Source: an uncultured Spirochaetales bacterium
GTDB lineage: Bacteria > Spirochaetota > Spirochaetia > Sphaerochaetales > Sphaerochaetaceae
Direction: 5' to 3'
Length of the DNA: 39,675 nucleotides
NCBI GenBank assembly: GCA_944392695.1
Contig: CALXXN010000016.1
Coordinates: 1-39,675, forward strand
Position numbers and translations under genes: made by a program. Every line of letters begins with the position of its first letter. Within the stretch, counting starts at the first letter, position 1. Shown here in pieces: positions 32,285 through 39,675 of this stretch. The notes beneath the pieces were generated by a model. It was not told where the DNA came from. It saw only the letters and a program-made list of their open reading frames with translations, and searched no databases.

Positions 32285-34141
32285 ATGAAGAGGTGGCTTA
32301 TGCTGCATAAGCCACTTCCTAGGAAGGCAAAAGCCTTCATCCAGCTTGTTGTTGACTTGGTTGTCTTCTGCATCAGCTATTTACTGGCTTTTGTGATTGT
32401 AAGACCTGAAACCTATTGCATGGTTCTTGCAATTGCGTCAGCCACTGTCACTTTGGTTCTGTCCTATGTCTTCCACTATTATGCAGTGAAGATTGAGCTG
32501 GGGTCTGTAGAGCTTGTCGGACACCTCTTGAAGAGTGTTGCGATAACCTATGTCGCTGGTGCAATCATAGCCTTGGTAGTCGGAATGAGGGGTTATGTAC
32601 TCTTCTCATTTGTTTATCTTACTTATTTCTTTGTGCTTTCGCTAGGAACACGCTTTGTCTTCAGGATGGTACAGAGGAGGCACAAGGTTTGTGCGGTTGC
32701 GAAGAAGGGCTATCCGAAGGCAGTGATTTATGGTGCTGGTGACATTGGTACCATGCTTGCCCGTCAGTATTATGATGGAAAGCTCGAGTACGAAATCATC
32801 GGTTATGTCGATGATGATCCAAGTCTAAGGAAAACCGACATCTTCGGTCTTCCTGTGCTTGGCAATGTAGACAGCCTCTCAGCAATAATCCGCGACAATG
32901 AAGTCGCGACATTGATCATTGGTATCACCAACCTGTCAAAGGAAAACCTCTACAAGGCTGTCGATGCCGCCAAGGACAATGGAGCTGATGTCAAGATCAT
33001 TCCAACCCTCTATGAAATCCAGCAGGGTGCCAAGGAACTGGATCTCAGGAATCTTGATTATCCTGATCTGCTTGGTCGTCCTTTGATCAAGATAGACAAG
33101 GCACCTATCGAGGCAATGGTCCGTGACAAGGTCGTCCTTGTCACTGGAGCCTGTGGCTCCATTGGCAGTGAAATCTGCCGCCAGCTTGTTGGTTTTGGCG
33201 TGAAGCGTCTTGTCATGATAGACATAGATGAGTCAGGACTCCATGACCAAGGTCTCCGTCTGACAGGTTACAAGGAAGAAATCAACGACAGGATCATCCC
33301 TGTCCTCTGTGATATCAAGAATGCAAACAAGATCAGGCGTATCTTCGAACAGTACAAACCTGAGATTGTCTATCATGCTGCCGCTTACAAGCACGTCCCA
33401 ATGGGTGAGCGTGAGCCGGATGAAATCATAAAGACAAATGTCATGGGTTCCTACAACGTGCTTTCTGCTGCCAAGGAGAACGCAGTTTCCAAGGTTGTTG
33501 TGATTTCAACCGACAAGGCTGTCAACCCGACCAATGTCATGGGTGCGTCAAAACGCATGGTCGAGCTGGTCGCATCGATGCTCACCTCCAATGATACTGA
33601 AATCGTTGCGGTCCGCTTTGGTAACGTGCTTGGTTCCCGAGGCTCGATGCTCCCGCTCTTCATTGAGCAGATTCATGCAGGTGTGCCAATCACCGTCACC
33701 CATAAGGACATCATCCGGTATTTCATGGCGATTCCAGAAGCCGTGAGCCTTGTCCTCAAGGCTGGTGCCATGGCGAAGGGCGGTGAGGTAATGGTTCTTG
33801 ACATGGGGCAACCTGTCAAAATCTATGACTTCGCAGAACGCCTGATCAAGTACTATTGTGATGGACGTAGCAAGATAGTCGTCACAGGGCTCCGCCCTGG
33901 CGAGAAGCTCTATGAAGAGCTGCTCGCTAAAGAAGACACGACCATCCCAACAGATGACAAACTTGTCTTCAAGGCACGTCTTAACGACCACAAGCTTGAC
34001 CCAGATGAGTTCTCAGCCTTCCTCAAGGCAATCGACTCATACAGTGACCTCGCTCTTGAGGAAGAGCTCAAGCACTTCGTACCTGAGTTCTCATGGCAGC
34101 ACAGTAAGGTGCTGTTGAATGATACTTCAATAACCCAATAA
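32285..34141 (+). CDS. CapD/PglF-type UDP-N-acetylglucosamine 4,6-dehydratase (membrane-anchored)
   Basis: This protein of 618 residues has four N-terminal membrane helices (residues about 15-125). A first Rossmann-like domain follows (VIYGAGDIGTMLARQ near 150). The catalytic SDR domain then begins with VVLVTGACGSIGSEICRQL near residue 282. Typical motifs are YHAAAYKHVPMGE, STDKAVNPTNVMGASKRMVE and FGNVLGSRGSM. Such enzymes make UDP-4-keto-6-deoxy-GlcNAc, the first step to bacillosamine and related diamino sugars. The aminotransferase, acetyltransferases and phosphoglycosyltransferases next to it complete that route. The ATG at 32285 has only a weak ribosome binding site. ATG at 32300 is an alternative. 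Confidence 0.92.
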   Translation: MKRWLMLHKPLPRKAKAFIQLVVDLVVFCISYLLAFVIVRPETYCMVLAIASATVTLVLSYVFHYYAVKIELGSVELVGHLLKSVAITYVAGAIIALVVGMRGYVLFSFVYLTYFFVLSLGTRFVFRMVQRRHKVCAVAKKGYPKAVIYGAGDIGTMLARQYYDGKLEYEIIGYVDDDPSLRKTDIFGLPVLGNVDSLSAIIRDNEVATLIIGITNLSKENLYKAVDAAKDNGADVKIIPTLYEIQQGAKELDLRNLDYPDLLGRPLIKIDKAPIEAMVRDKVVLVTGACGSIGSEICRQLVGFGVKRLVMIDIDESGLHDQGLRLTGYKEEINDRIIPVLCDIKNANKIRRIFEQYKPEIVYHAAAYKHVPMGEREPDEIIKTNVMGSYNVLSAAKENAVSKVVVISTDKAVNPTNVMGASKRMVELVASMLTSNDTEIVAVRFGNVLGSRGSMLPLFIEQIHAGVPITVTHKDIIRYFMAIPEAVSLVLKAGAMAKGGEVMVLDMGQPVKIYDFAERLIKYYCDGRSKIVVTGLRPGEKLYEELLAKEDTTIPTDDKLVFKARLNDHKLDPDEFSAFLKAIDSYSDLALEEELKHFVPEFSWQHSKVLLNDTSITQ

Positions 34142-34229
34142 GACCATTAGCAAGGAGGTCGCCTTGGTAATGGTCTCAGGACTCTGACCAATGCCTCCTC
34201 CAAGCCCGTCAAGGATATGGAGAGACAAG

Positions 34230-35501
34230 ATGGCATTTGTTGATAGGAATGATATAAAGCGGTTTGAACACAAGGTCTGGCTCTCATCCCCTACAATGCA
34301 TGGAGAAGAGCTTGAGTACATCACCCAGGCTTACAAGAGCAACTGGATGAGTACAGTAGGGGAGAATATCAATGAAGTTGAACGTCTCCTCTCTGAGAAG
34401 ATTGGTGTAAAAGGTGCAGTCGCCCTTTCTGCTGGAACTGCGGCACTGCATCTTGCTGTCAAGCTTGCAGGTGTTAAACCAGGCGACAAAGTCTTCTGCT
34501 CAGACATGACATTCAGTGCCACAGTCAATCCAGTGACCTATGAAGGTGGTATTCCAATCTTCATTGACAGCGAGCGTGATACTTGGAACATGGATCCTGT
34601 CGCTCTGGAGAAGGCTTTCGAACTCTATCCAGATGTCAAGCTTGTCGTTGTAGCCCATCTTTATGGAACTCCAGGCAAGATTGATGAAATCCGGGAGATT
34701 TGCAAACAACATGGTGCAATCCTCATTGAGGATGCAGCAGAGTCCCTAGGAGCTACTTACAAAGGTAAGCAGACAGGTTCCTTTGGTGACTACAATGCAA
34801 TCTCATTCAACGGGAACAAAATCATCACAGGGTCCTCTGGAGGTATGTTGCTTAGTGATGACATCACTGCTATCAACCATGCCCGCAAGTGGTCGACCCA
34901 GTCCAGGGAGGATGCTCCTTGGTATCAGCATGAGGAGATTGGCTACAACTACCGCATGAGCAATGTCATTGCCGGTGTTGTGCGTGGTCAGATTCCTCAT
35001 CTTGATGAGCATCTCGAACAGAAGAAAAGAATCTACTTCCGTTACAGGGAAGGCCTGAAAGACCTTCCTGTGACAATGAACCCATACGATGAAGTCAATA
35101 GTTCGCCAAACTTCTGGCTTTCATGTCTTCTGATTGATCTCTCAGCAATGTGCCGCCAGGCACGTAGTGACAACGAAGCTGTATACATCAAGGAGGAGGG
35201 GAAGAGCTGCCCAACAGAAATCCTTGAAACAATTGCCTCGTTCAATGCAGAAGGTCGTCCAATCTGGAAGCCCATGCATATGCAACCAATCTTCAGGATG
35301 AATCCCTTCGTAACACGCGAGGGCAATGGAAGAAGCCGCACCAATGCCTACATCTCTGGAGGCCGGCTTGGTTCTGATGGCCTTCCATTGGATGTCGGTG
35401 CAGATATCTTCCAGCGTGGACTCTGCCTTCCTTCTGACAACAAGATGACAGAAGAAGAACAGGATGTAGTGATTGAAATCATCAGAAGGTGTTTTGAGTG
35501 A
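34230..35501 (+). CDS. DegT/DnrJ/EryC1-family sugar aminotransferase (PglE-like)
   Basis: This PLP-dependent enzyme of 423 residues has the substrate-binding SAGTAALHLAVKLAG near residue 70. EDAAESLGATYKGKQTGSFGDY near residues 170-191 leads to the PLP lysine in SFNGNKIITGSSGG near 196. GYNYRMSNVIAGVVRGQ near 240 is also typical. It should transfer an amino group from glutamate to the 4-keto sugar made by the preceding dehydratase. The ATG at 34230 follows GGAGAG. The longer frame from 34191 has no better signal. It lies 88 bases after the dehydratase gene, and its stop overlaps the next start (TGATG). Confidence 0.92.
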   Translation: MAFVDRNDIKRFEHKVWLSSPTMHGEELEYITQAYKSNWMSTVGENINEVERLLSEKIGVKGAVALSAGTAALHLAVKLAGVKPGDKVFCSDMTFSATVNPVTYEGGIPIFIDSERDTWNMDPVALEKAFELYPDVKLVVVAHLYGTPGKIDEIREICKQHGAILIEDAAESLGATYKGKQTGSFGDYNAISFNGNKIITGSSGGMLLSDDITAINHARKWSTQSREDAPWYQHEEIGYNYRMSNVIAGVVRGQIPHLDEHLEQKKRIYFRYREGLKDLPVTMNPYDEVNSSPNFWLSCLLIDLSAMCRQARSDNEAVYIKEEGKSCPTEILETIASFNAEGRPIWKPMHMQPIFRMNPFVTREGNGRSRTNAYISGGRLGSDGLPLDVGADIFQRGLCLPSDNKMTEEEQDVVIEIIRRCFE

Positions 35502-36130
35502 TGGCACATCATAAAGGCTTTTACGAGCGCTTCATCAAGAGGCCTCAGGACTTCTTGTGTGCTCTCTTGGCACTTATAGTGCTATCACCTATTTTCCTTG
35601 TAGTTGCCATACTTGTGCACAAGAAGCTTGGGTCTCCTGTCATCTTCCGACAGGAGCGACCTGGTCTCAATGGCAAGATATTCACACTCTATAAGTTCCG
35701 ATCTATGTCGGATGCAAGGGATGCGAATGGTGAGTTGCTTCCAGATGAGGTCAGGTTGACACACTTCGGAAAGATGCTCCGTTCAACATCCCTTGACGAG
35801 CTCCCCGAGCTCATCAATATCCTCAAAGGTGACATGGCTGTTGTTGGACCTAGACCTCTCCGTGTTGACTACCTGCCTTTGTATAACAAGACACAGGCAA
35901 GACGACATGAGGTCCGCCCTGGTTTCACAGGATATGCCCAGGTACATGGACGCAACTCCATCACTTGGGAAGATAAGTTTGAAAAGGATGTATACTACGT
36001 TGACAGGGTATCTTTCTTGATGGATTGGAAAATCATCTTCCAGACTGTCAAAGTAGTCTTGAGGCGTGATGGAATTTCCTCTGAGTCTTCTGTGACAATG
36101 GAGCCATTCAAGGGAACTCCTGAGATGTAA
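35501..36130 (+). CDS. Initiating phosphoglycosyltransferase (PglC-type sugar transferase), copy 2
   Basis: This protein of 209 residues has the same motif series as the copy at 31527. These are one membrane segment at about residues 15-40, FRQERPGLNGK, LYKFRSMSDARDANGELLPD, LRSTSLDELPELINIL, VVGPRP, and PGFTGYAQVHGRN. It lacks the long C-terminal tail of copy 1 and is close to the 200-residue PglC core. Two initiating transferases in one locus suggest two lipid-linked sugars, or an exchange of the first sugar. The ATG at 35501 overlaps the aminotransferase stop. The next gene starts 5 bases after this stop. Confidence 0.91.
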   Translation: MAHHKGFYERFIKRPQDFLCALLALIVLSPIFLVVAILVHKKLGSPVIFRQERPGLNGKIFTLYKFRSMSDARDANGELLPDEVRLTHFGKMLRSTSLDELPELINILKGDMAVVGPRPLRVDYLPLYNKTQARRHEVRPGFTGYAQVHGRNSITWEDKFEKDVYYVDRVSFLMDWKIIFQTVKVVLRRDGISSESSVTMEPFKGTPEM

Positions 36131-36134
36131 GTGT

Positions 36135-36779
36135 ATGAAGACAACTCGTTTATGTATCCTCGGCGCAGGAGGGCATGGCAAAGTCATACTAGAGATTGCT
36201 GAGTTATCGGGATGTTATGATGAGATTGTCTTCTTTGATGATGATTCCAGAGTTAGGCACTGCGGGAGTGCTCCTGTTGTAGGTACTAGCGCGGATTTCT
36301 TCAATCTCAGAGAAGATGAATGTGATTTCTTTATAGCCATAGGCAACTGCTCATTGAGGGCTAAGTTGACTAACATGCTTGGCAATGTGCACATGCCTTC
36401 TTTAGTACATCCTGCTGCTGTTGTGTCGAAGACTGCGGAAATCGGTAGAGGTACCGTTGTCATGGCAGGAGCTATAATCAATCCTTCGGCAAGAATTGAT
36501 GATGGCTGTATCATCAATTCAAATGCGGTGGTAGAGCATGACTGTGAGGTAGGCGACTTCTCCCATATATCAGTCTCTGCAAGTCTTGCTGGTTCTGTCC
36601 ATGTTGGAGAAACTTGTTTTGTAGGAGCTGGAGCAACAGTGATAAACAATATCAACATATGTCCAGGATGTACCATTGGTGCAGGTGCCGTGGTTGTGAA
36701 AGACATTGTAGAGAGTGGTGTCTATATTGGAGTTCCTGCAGCACTATTGGAAAAGCCGTTGGGGGGGGGGTATAAATAG
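36135..36779 (+). CDS. PglD/NeuD-type sugar O/N-acyltransferase, copy 1
   Basis: This protein of 214 residues has an N-terminal Rossmann-like domain (LCILGAGGHGKVILEIAELSG) followed by a left-handed beta-helix of hexapeptide repeats from about residue 85. The catalytic histidine is probably in NAVVEHDCEVGDFSHIS. The end motif GVYIGVPAALLEKP is typical of the family. It should acetylate the 4-amino group made by the DegT aminotransferase, as PglD does for UDP-diacetylbacillosamine. The last residues GGGYK are encoded by a ten-G tract. A paralogue follows 42 bases later. Confidence 0.92.
   Translation: MKTTRLCILGAGGHGKVILEIAELSGCYDEIVFFDDDSRVRHCGSAPVVGTSADFFNLREDECDFFIAIGNCSLRAKLTNMLGNVHMPSLVHPAAVVSKTAEIGRGTVVMAGAIINPSARIDDGCIINSNAVVEHDCEVGDFSHISVSASLAGSVHVGETCFVGAGATVINNINICPGCTIGAGAVVVKDIVESGVYIGVPAALLEKPLGGGYK
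36761..36770 (+). repeat. Ten-G homopolymer tract at the end of the PglD-like gene
   Basis: Ten consecutive G residues lie 9 bases before the stop codon. With one G fewer the frame would run on to a TGA overlapping the ATG of the next gene at 36822 (TATGA). That would couple the two acetyltransferase genes translationally. This is the second such tract in the cluster. Confidence 0.9.
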
Positions 36780-36821
36780 TTTTTACATATTGCCAATCCA
36801 ACATTATATGGGGGAGGCAGT

Positions 36822-37469
36822 ATGAAGAATCTTTATATAGTCGGTGCAGGAGGACTTGGTCGTCAAATCGCTTGGATAGTCGAGCGTATCAATGAGAAGG
36901 ACTCTTCTTGGAATCTTGCAGGTTTTATTGATGATGACAATGCCCTTAAAGGTAAGATCATCAATGGTATTCCAGTAGTTGGCGGGATTGATATGCTGGG
37001 CCAGCTCGAAGGACCAATCTGGTTAGTGACTGCCTTTGGCTCAGTCAAGACACGCAAGACTGTTGTTGATAGGATTTGTTCCTTGCGAAGGGATGACATC
37101 CATTTTGCAACATTGATTGATCCAAGTGTGATGATTTCAAAATGGGCTGAAATTGGAGAAGGTTCTGTCATATGTGCGGGTTCCATTGTGACAGTCAACA
37201 TCACTATAGGGAAACATGTTTTGATTAACTGGGATTGTACAGTAGGGCATGACTCTATTATTGATGATTTCTGTACGATTTCACCTAGTGCAAATATCTG
37301 TGGAAATGTACATCTTGGACAATTTGTTGATATTGGAGTTGGTGCACAAGTTATCCAAGGGCGTAGTATTGTCTCAAATTCTACGGTAGGCGCAGGCGCT
37401 GTGGTTGTAAGAAATATTACTGAAAGTGGTGTTTATATTGGGGTACCTGCTAAACAGTTGAAAAGTTAA
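36822..37469 (+). CDS. PglD/NeuD-type sugar acyltransferase, copy 2
   Basis: This protein of 215 residues has the same layout as the preceding one. It starts YIVGAGGLGRQIAWIVERIN, has hexapeptide repeats from about residue 100 with the catalytic segment NWDCTVGHDSIIDDF, and ends ESGVYIGVPAKQL. GGGGGAGG precedes the ATG. The sequence is visibly richer in A/T than the genes before it, a trait shared with the following glycosyltransferase. Two such enzymes could put different acyl groups on one sugar or act on two sugars. Confidence 0.9.
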   Translation: MKNLYIVGAGGLGRQIAWIVERINEKDSSWNLAGFIDDDNALKGKIINGIPVVGGIDMLGQLEGPIWLVTAFGSVKTRKTVVDRICSLRRDDIHFATLIDPSVMISKWAEIGEGSVICAGSIVTVNITIGKHVLINWDCTVGHDSIIDDFCTISPSANICGNVHLGQFVDIGVGAQVIQGRSIVSNSTVGAGAVVVRNITESGVYIGVPAKQLKS

Positions 37470-37527
37470 TGGTGTAAGGCAAAGTATCTCTTACAGAGAT
37501 TAGGATTTTCGAGCTTAAGGTGACAAT

Positions 37528-38787
37528 ATGAATATTTGGATAATTAAAGAAAGTGAGTTTGTGAACTTGCTAACAGGTAAGTCGAGAGCTTCCCGTGCAG
37601 CCATGCTTGCAGATTATTTCATCGAAACAGGTTGTAATGTCATCGCATGGAGTAGCCTGTGGGAACATGGTTCAAAGAAATATATAAATGTAGATAGCTA
37701 TGTCATAAAATTGAAGCCAAGTCTTACATTGAACGTTCTCAATACGCAAAAGACATATAAGAAAAATATATCGCTGCGCAGAATAGTCCAAGGACGGGAA
37801 ATAGGACGCCTTTTCCGTGATGAAGCGAAGAAAATGCCAAAGCCTGACCTGATTTATTCTTGTTGGCCGCTTATTGAGACTTCATATGAAGCTGTGAAAT
37901 ATGGACAGGAGAATGGAATCCCTGTTGTTATTGACATTCGGGATTTGTGGCCTGACATATTCGTCCAGCCATTTCCTAGATTTCTGCAGCCGTTGGCTAG
38001 GTTAGGAATAAACTTCGTTTACAAGAAAAAAGTATGCTATGCATTGAAAAATGCAACAATGGTTACTGGTACAATACCAAAGGCCATGGAGCTTCCTCCC
38101 AAGTATGGAAGGCAAATGAAGGCGCTTGATCATCATGTCTTCCATTGCTATAAGAATCCATCTTTTACAGAGTCTGAGATTTCATTAGCTGTTGCAGAAT
38201 GGGATTCATTGGGTATCGACGATTCTAGCTTCAATATTGTTTTCTTTGGTTCCACGAATAAGCGCATCTGCGAATTGGAAATGATGATGGAGGCTGCAAA
38301 AAAGCTTGAGAACTGCAATGTGAAATTCATTGTTTGTGGTCGTGGCGTAAATTATGATGAATTAGTAGAGAAATCCAAATCATATCCCAATTTCATTATG
38401 GCGGGACTTAAGAACCAGCTTCAGTTGGTCGCTCTCGCATCTATTTCCAAAGTCGGCATCATACCATATCGGAACACCAGTGATTTTACGGATTCGCTCC
38501 CAACTAAGTTTAGTGAGTATCTTGCAAACTCTTTGATTGTCTTCACAAGCCTTCGTGGCCTTTCAAAAACAGTGATTGAAGAAAACCAGTGTGGATTTGC
38601 CTATGAGGAAGGTAGTGTGGATTCATTGGTATCCGCAGCAGAGAGGTATCTTAAAGATGCCTCTCTGGTGGAAAAACAAAAAAATAATGCAAGGCTTCTG
38701 TATGAAAAAGCATTCAATGCTGATGTTGTATACAGGGACTTTGTCTCACAATTGATAAAACTAGCTGATGGGTATAATCATCAGTGA
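37528..38787 (+). CDS. GT4-family glycosyltransferase
   Basis: This protein of 419 residues has a GT-B fold. The C-terminal nucleotide-sugar domain shows NIVFFGSTNKRICELEMM near residue 233 and VKFIVCGRGVNYDELV near 268. GIIPYRNTSDFTDSLPTKFSEYLA near 310 ends in the family's acidic motif region, then CGFAYEEGSVDSLVSA. It should add a sugar to the lipid-linked glycan at the cytoplasmic face. AAGGTGACAAT precedes the ATG. It is markedly A/T-rich compared with the catabolic operons, suggesting recent acquisition. Donor and linkage cannot be told from the sequence. Confidence 0.87.
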   Translation: MNIWIIKESEFVNLLTGKSRASRAAMLADYFIETGCNVIAWSSLWEHGSKKYINVDSYVIKLKPSLTLNVLNTQKTYKKNISLRRIVQGREIGRLFRDEAKKMPKPDLIYSCWPLIETSYEAVKYGQENGIPVVIDIRDLWPDIFVQPFPRFLQPLARLGINFVYKKKVCYALKNATMVTGTIPKAMELPPKYGRQMKALDHHVFHCYKNPSFTESEISLAVAEWDSLGIDDSSFNIVFFGSTNKRICELEMMMEAAKKLENCNVKFIVCGRGVNYDELVEKSKSYPNFIMAGLKNQLQLVALASISKVGIIPYRNTSDFTDSLPTKFSEYLANSLIVFTSLRGLSKTVIEENQCGFAYEEGSVDSLVSAAERYLKDASLVEKQKNNARLLYEKAFNADVVYRDFVSQLIKLADGYNHQ

Positions 38788-38815
38788 CACTTTTTCATAG
38801 TGGAGGGTTTTAGGA

Positions 38816-39675
38816 ATGGATAAGAAAAAGATCCTTGCTGCAATTGAAGCAAGGACAATCCGAGTAGGCGTTGTCGGGCTAGGTTATGTTGGTCTGCCAC
38901 TGGCTGTAGAGAAGGCCAAGGCTGGCTTCAAAACTACAGGCTTCGATGTCCAACAGTCCAAGGTTGACTTAGTAAATGCGGGGCATAACTACATTGGCGA
39001 TGTCGTGCAGGAGGACCTGGAGACGCTTGTCAAAGAGGGGATGCTCAAAGCTACAAGCGACTTCACCTTTGTGAAGGATTGCGACTTCATCGCTATTTGT
39101 GTTCCGACCCCTCTGGACAAGCATCAGCAGCCTGACATCTCATTCGTCAGGGATTCAACAATAGCCATCAGCAAGCACCTGAAGAAGGACACGATGGTCG
39201 TCCTCGAGTCCACAACCTATCCAGGTACGACTGAGGAACTCGTCAAGCCAATCCTGGAGGAAGGTTCCGGACTCAAGTGCGGAGAGGACTTCTATCTTGG
39301 ATTCTCCCCTGAGAGGGTCGATCCAGGTAACCTCATCTATAAGACGAAGAACACTCCAAAAGTTGTAGGTGCCATTGGAGCTGATGCGGCTGAGTGCATT
39401 GGAGCGATGTATAGGGCAGTGCTCTCTTCTGAGGTGACCATTGTCTCATCCCCTGCTGTCGCAGAGATGGAGAAGATTCTTGAGAACACCTACAGGAACA
39501 TCAACATCGGCTTGGTGAACGAGCTTGCAAAGCTCTGCCATGAGATGGGGATCAGCATCTGGGAGGTCATTGATGCTGCGAAGACCAAGCCATATGGTTT
39601 CCAGGCTTTCTACCCCGGTCCTGGTCTTGGCGGTCACTGCATCCCTCTCGATCCCTACTATCTTTCATGGAAGGC
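38816..39675 (+). CDS. UDP-N-acetyl-hexosamine 6-dehydrogenase (WbpA/WecC type), cut by window end
   Basis: An ATG at 38816, after GGAGGGTTTTAGGA, opens a frame that runs off the window, giving about 286 residues. It has the NAD-binding motif VGVVGLGYVGLPLAV near residue 17 and CVPTPLDKHQQPD near 95. ESTTYPGTTEE near 126 and GFSPERVDPGN near 155 follow. The catalytic cysteine is in GPGLGGHCIPLDPYYLSWK at the very end. These enzymes oxidise C6 of UDP-GlcNAc, UDP-ManNAc or UDP-glucose to the uronic acid. The PERVDPG string favours the N-acetyl-hexosamine group. It would supply an acidic sugar for the surface glycan. The C-terminal domain is missing from view. Confidence 0.92.
   Translation, partial: MDKKKILAAIEARTIRVGVVGLGYVGLPLAVEKAKAGFKTTGFDVQQSKVDLVNAGHNYIGDVVQEDLETLVKEGMLKATSDFTFVKDCDFIAICVPTPLDKHQQPDISFVRDSTIAISKHLKKDTMVVLESTTYPGTTEELVKPILEEGSGLKCGEDFYLGFSPERVDPGNLIYKTKNTPKVVGAIGADAAECIGAMYRAVLSSEVTIVSSPAVAEMEKILENTYRNINIGLVNELAKLCHEMGISIWEVIDAAKTKPYGFQAFYPGPGLGGHCIPLDPYYLSWK

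Overview
The window looks like a chromosome segment of a free-living or gut-associated spirochaete, probably close to Sphaerochaeta or another saccharolytic Spirochaetota. This rests on gene content and on the three solute-binding proteins, whose signal peptides end in a Gly-Gly-rich site without a lipobox cysteine. It is an inference, because no rRNA or other marker gene is present. There is no sign of phage, insertion sequence, tRNA or CRISPR. The window is almost wholly devoted to sugar uptake and catabolism, followed by a surface polysaccharide cluster.

Region 1 (1-10.4 kb) is a peptidoglycan amino-sugar salvage operon. It holds an ABC importer (binding protein and two permeases), a D-aminoacylase-like amidohydrolase, the N-acetylmuramic acid 6-phosphate etherase MurQ, a BadF/NagK-type sugar kinase, a two-domain GNAT acetyltransferase, a PIG-L deacetylase and a NamZ-type exo-muramidase. 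A convergent RpiR-family (MurR-like) regulator follows. A divergent gene start at the left edge looks like a D-threonine aldolase family enzyme. Related palindromes lie in front of the operon and of the regulator. Just beyond the regulator is the frameshifted 3' end of a lost NagA-like deacetylase gene.

Region 2 (10.9-19.0 kb) has two LplB/LplC-type permeases facing left. Facing right are a GH59 (galactocerebrosidase-like) enzyme, an LplA-type binding protein and a membrane-bound AraC-family sensor-regulator. Region 3 (19.0-31.0 kb) has a LacI-family repressor facing a long operon: FGGY kinase, fucose-isomerase-like isomerase, split transketolase, ABC importer, two metallo-beta-lactamase-fold paralogues and a GH140-like hydrolase. 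The best guess is glycoside import, hydrolysis, isomerisation, phosphorylation and transketolase cleavage. Apiose is the leading candidate sugar. The operon ends in a clear intrinsic terminator.

Region 4 (31.5 kb to the right edge) makes a surface glycan. It carries a bacillosamine-type set (CapD/PglF-like dehydratase, DegT/PglE-like aminotransferase, PglC-like phosphoglycosyltransferases and PglD/NeuD-like acetyltransferases, the last two in duplicate). A GT4 glycosyltransferase and a UDP-sugar dehydrogenase cut by the window end complete it. Two of these genes end in tracts of ten G residues, which suggests phase variation. None of the three ABC importers has its own ATPase, so a shared MsmK/UgpC-type ATPase encoded elsewhere is likely.
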